NCBI GenBank assembly: GCA_024243835.1
Contig: JALPMN010000623.1
Span: 1-39,198, forward strand
Length of the DNA: 39,198 bases
Reading direction: 5' to 3'
Source: Enteropsectra breve
Lineage: Eukaryota; Microsporidia
Shown: piece by piece, positions 37,557 through 39,198 of the stretch
How the letters are laid out: each line of letters opens with the position of its first letter
Position numbering within the stretch: position 1 is the stretch's first letter
Position numbers and translations under genes: made by a program
Notes under the pieces: model-generated
What the model was told of the DNA's origin: nothing
What the model saw: the letters and a program-made list of their open reading frames with translations, nothing else
The model's database searches: none

Positions 37557-38210
37557 ATGGTCAAAATAATTCATATAATTAACTTAGAAATAATAAGCGC
37601 TCTCAGCATTCGAGCAATATTGAATCGGAGTGGTGCATCATGCAGCGCTTCTAAGATTGAGGCAGCTGTAATACCGCCTCAGAGCAATGTATTGCTGGCC
37701 CCAGATGGAACCGATAGTATTGCTAATAGTTCTATAGATTTGAGTCGAAAAAATATATCGAAAACAGATGAGAATATACAATCATTTTCTAAAGCAAGAC
37801 GTACTTCGCTATGTGATGCAAGGAAAGAAACGTCGCAACTGAACGGACAAAACGAAATACAAGAAAAAGAGAATCCAGCAAGAAGCGAAGCTACTGTGAC
37901 TAAAATAAACGGTGAATGCGAAGCCACTGCGGCCAATACAGAAAATCATGGTGCCTGTGGAGAAAATAAAATTAGAAACGCTATAGAACTTTCTTTTCCG
38001 GCAGAAACTATCTTAAAACATAGCTCAGGGCAAAGCGAAACTCAAGAAAAGTTATTTCCTACAGAAAGTGAAAGGAGTACAAATAAGAACAACGAATGCT
38101 CGAATAGTGCAAGATGGTTTACTATTGCTGTTGTTATTATTGTGTTTTTTATTATCACAGCATTAGTCAAATTGTACTTCCAGCATAGTGCAGAGGATAT
38201 TGCTATATAA
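37557..38210 (+). CDS. Single-pass membrane protein with internal repeat, unknown function
   Basis: The 217-residue protein starts at an ATG with CCCC about 5 bases upstream. The N-terminus (1-25) is hydrophobic and could be a signal sequence. Residues 30-185 are polar and rich in S, N, E and K. A strong transmembrane segment lies at 187-207, followed by a tail of about 10 residues. The polar region contains an imperfect duplication: GQNEIQEK...P...SE...K.NGEC (97-121) and GQSETQEK..P..SE...K.NNEC (158-181), also visible at DNA level. A surface or spore-wall protein of type I topology would fit; tail-anchored topology is the alternative if the N-terminus is not cleaved. No family recognised. 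Confidence 0.65.
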   Translation: MVKIIHIINLEIISALSIRAILNRSGASCSASKIEAAVIPPQSNVLLAPDGTDSIANSSIDLSRKNISKTDENIQSFSKARRTSLCDARKETSQLNGQNEIQEKENPARSEATVTKINGECEATAANTENHGACGENKIRNAIELSFPAETILKHSSGQSETQEKLFPTESERSTNKNNECSNSARWFTIAVVIIVFFIITALVKLYFQHSAEDIAI

Positions 38211-38924
38211 AGTATGCTTCTAAAGTTCAATGCTTATTTGCTTTAGTATAGTATATTTCGGTAAATGCAATTAAAGTTTGTTTAAATAAGCTTTAAGTTT
38301 TAATTAGCTTAAGTATTGAGCTAAACTTAAGTATTCTAAAAGAGAACATGTTTCTTTGAAAAAATCTCAAATGGTTTGTAGTGTAATAAATTTCTTTATT
38401 TATTTCTTTAATGAGTATAAATAGTCCCATTTGCAACAAAATAAAAGTTATGTATTTTGAAGGCTAAGGTACTAGGGCGGGTTCTATCTGATGCATTATG
38501 GTTACAGCGGAAATACAATATTGATTGAGCAAGTACTTATTGAAAAAAAAGAAATAAAGACATAAGAAACCAGGTCTTGTGATAATAGGTGGTATTATTA
38601 TAGTTTAATTTAATTATACAATTTAACTGATAAATTAGGCCATACGTCTAACAGCTTGTGATACAAAAATTTTATCACTTAAGTTATAACGGTTATATCT
38701 ATTCATTTAGAGCTGCGCCAATTTTACAAACCAAAACTAATGAAAAAGACTCGTTATGCATGGCCTTTTGTGTCTAAAGTCTAGATGACCCCATCAAAAT
38801 AACCCATGAAGTCTGTTTGTACTTGTAAGCTAGTTTGACTAGAAAATACATAACTTGCCCACTAAAGTATTTAAAAACGAGAAAGGTTCAACGTATTGAC
38901 ATTTAAAGATTTTTCTATAATTTA
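38211..38924. other. Intergenic region up to the right-hand transposon
   Basis: No gene is supported. CTTAAGTATT is repeated directly at 38308-38317 and 38326-38335. The stretch ends in the TA (38923-38924) next to which the Tc1-like element is inserted. Confidence 0.45.
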
Positions 38925-38928
38925 CAGT

Positions 38929-38949
38929 CCGCGCCAAAAGTTTAAGACA
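38929..38949. repeat. Outer 21-bp transposon repeat
   Basis: Outer copy of a perfect 21-bp direct repeat in the Tc1-like terminus, four bases from the element's end. It is the likely outer transposase-binding site. Confidence 0.85.
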
Positions 38950-39083
38950 CCCCTTATTTCGGGTTTTTGGAAGCCGACAGAGTGCCGCTTTAGTTAAAAT
39001 ATTCAAGACAAGGCCTATTTTTGATTTTGCATCTGCTGCTTTTTTTAGAATTTTCCCAACTAGCAGAAATTTAGGCTTTTTTG

Positions 39084-39104
39084 CCGCGCCAAAAGTTTAA
39101 GACA
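39084..39104. repeat. Inner 21-bp transposon repeat
   Basis: Inner copy, identical over 21 bases and in the same orientation as 38929-38949, with start points 155 bp apart. It is the likely inner transposase-binding site. Confidence 0.85.
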
Positions 39105-39120
39105 GTTGAGAAAAAACACT

Positions 39121-39198
39121 TTAATATTTAGTACTAGCACCATGTGAGACCAAAACATCAATTATTCTTTCTCGCATAGACAGTATCAAGCTCTCCAG
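39121..39198 (-). CDS. Tc1-family transposase, C-terminal 25 residues (partial)
   Basis: The frame enters from the right edge and ends at TAA (39121-39123). The residues include SMRERIIDVLVSHGASTKY, which matches the usual Tc1/mariner ending: a SMPRR-like segment, an AVI..G segment and a final TKY. The stop lies just inside the inner terminal repeat, as expected. The catalytic DDE region lies outside the window, so activity cannot be judged. Confidence 0.8.
   Translation of the reverse strand: MESLILSMRERIIDVLVSHGASTKY

Larger units (their letters stand above)
38925..39198 (-). mobile_element. Tc1-like transposon terminus with transposase tail, cut by window edge
   Basis: The element begins with CAGTCCGCGCCAAAAG directly after a TA (38923-38924), closely resembling Tc1 ends (CAGTGCTGGCCAAAAAG). 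A 21-bp sequence, CCGCGCCAAAAGTTTAAGACA, occurs at 38929-38949 and again, same orientation, at 39084-39104. This gives the two-site (IR/DR) arrangement known from some Tc1-like elements. The transposase C-terminus follows inward on the minus strand. The other end lies outside the window. Confidence 0.88.

Overview
The window looks like nuclear DNA of a compact, intron-poor, AT-rich eukaryote, most probably a microsporidian. The reasons are: single-exon genes that are short for their families (tRNase Z of 586 residues, XPF/Rad1 of 785); fungal-type gene content (Vid27, Rad1, Yif1, a Skt5-like Sel1 protein); and a C-run (CCC to CCCCC) directly against or just upstream of many start codons, the start-site signal known from microsporidia. 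Gaps of 0.3 to 1.1 kb between genes suggest one of the larger microsporidian genomes. The species cannot be named from sequence alone.

Layout. Positions 1-121 look like one end of a DNA transposon running off the left edge. The first third carries an MCM9-like helicase (minus), a small membrane protein, long-form tRNase Z, a four-helix membrane protein and two unrecognised genes. Next come a 76-residue SWIM zinc-finger protein resembling Sws1/ZSWIM7, a cytochrome b5 reductase, and a Sel1-repeat protein ending in a cysteine cluster. The reductase and Sel1 genes diverge around a perfect 20-bp palindrome. The middle carries an acidic unknown protein, a polytopic membrane protein, the XPF/Rad1 nuclease, an IGHMBP2/Hcs1-type helicase and thymidylate kinase, all on the minus strand. 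The right third has two helical unknown proteins, an arrestin-like protein, a small unknown gene, thymidylate synthase, Yif1, Vid27 and a repeat-bearing single-pass membrane protein. The right edge is the end of a Tc1-like transposon with the transposase C-terminus.

Themes. Several genes serve genome maintenance (MCM9-like, Sws1-like, XPF, Hcs1-type helicase) or dTTP supply (thymidylate synthase and thymidylate kinase). Others serve secretory traffic or the cell surface (Yif1, arrestin-like, Sel1/Skt5-like, membrane proteins). Genes are separately promoted rather than in operons. No rRNA, tRNA, CRISPR array or convincing spliceosomal intron was found. The most notable points are an MCM9-type helicase and a miniature Sws1-like protein in a reduced, fungal-related genome, plus DNA-transposon ends at both borders.
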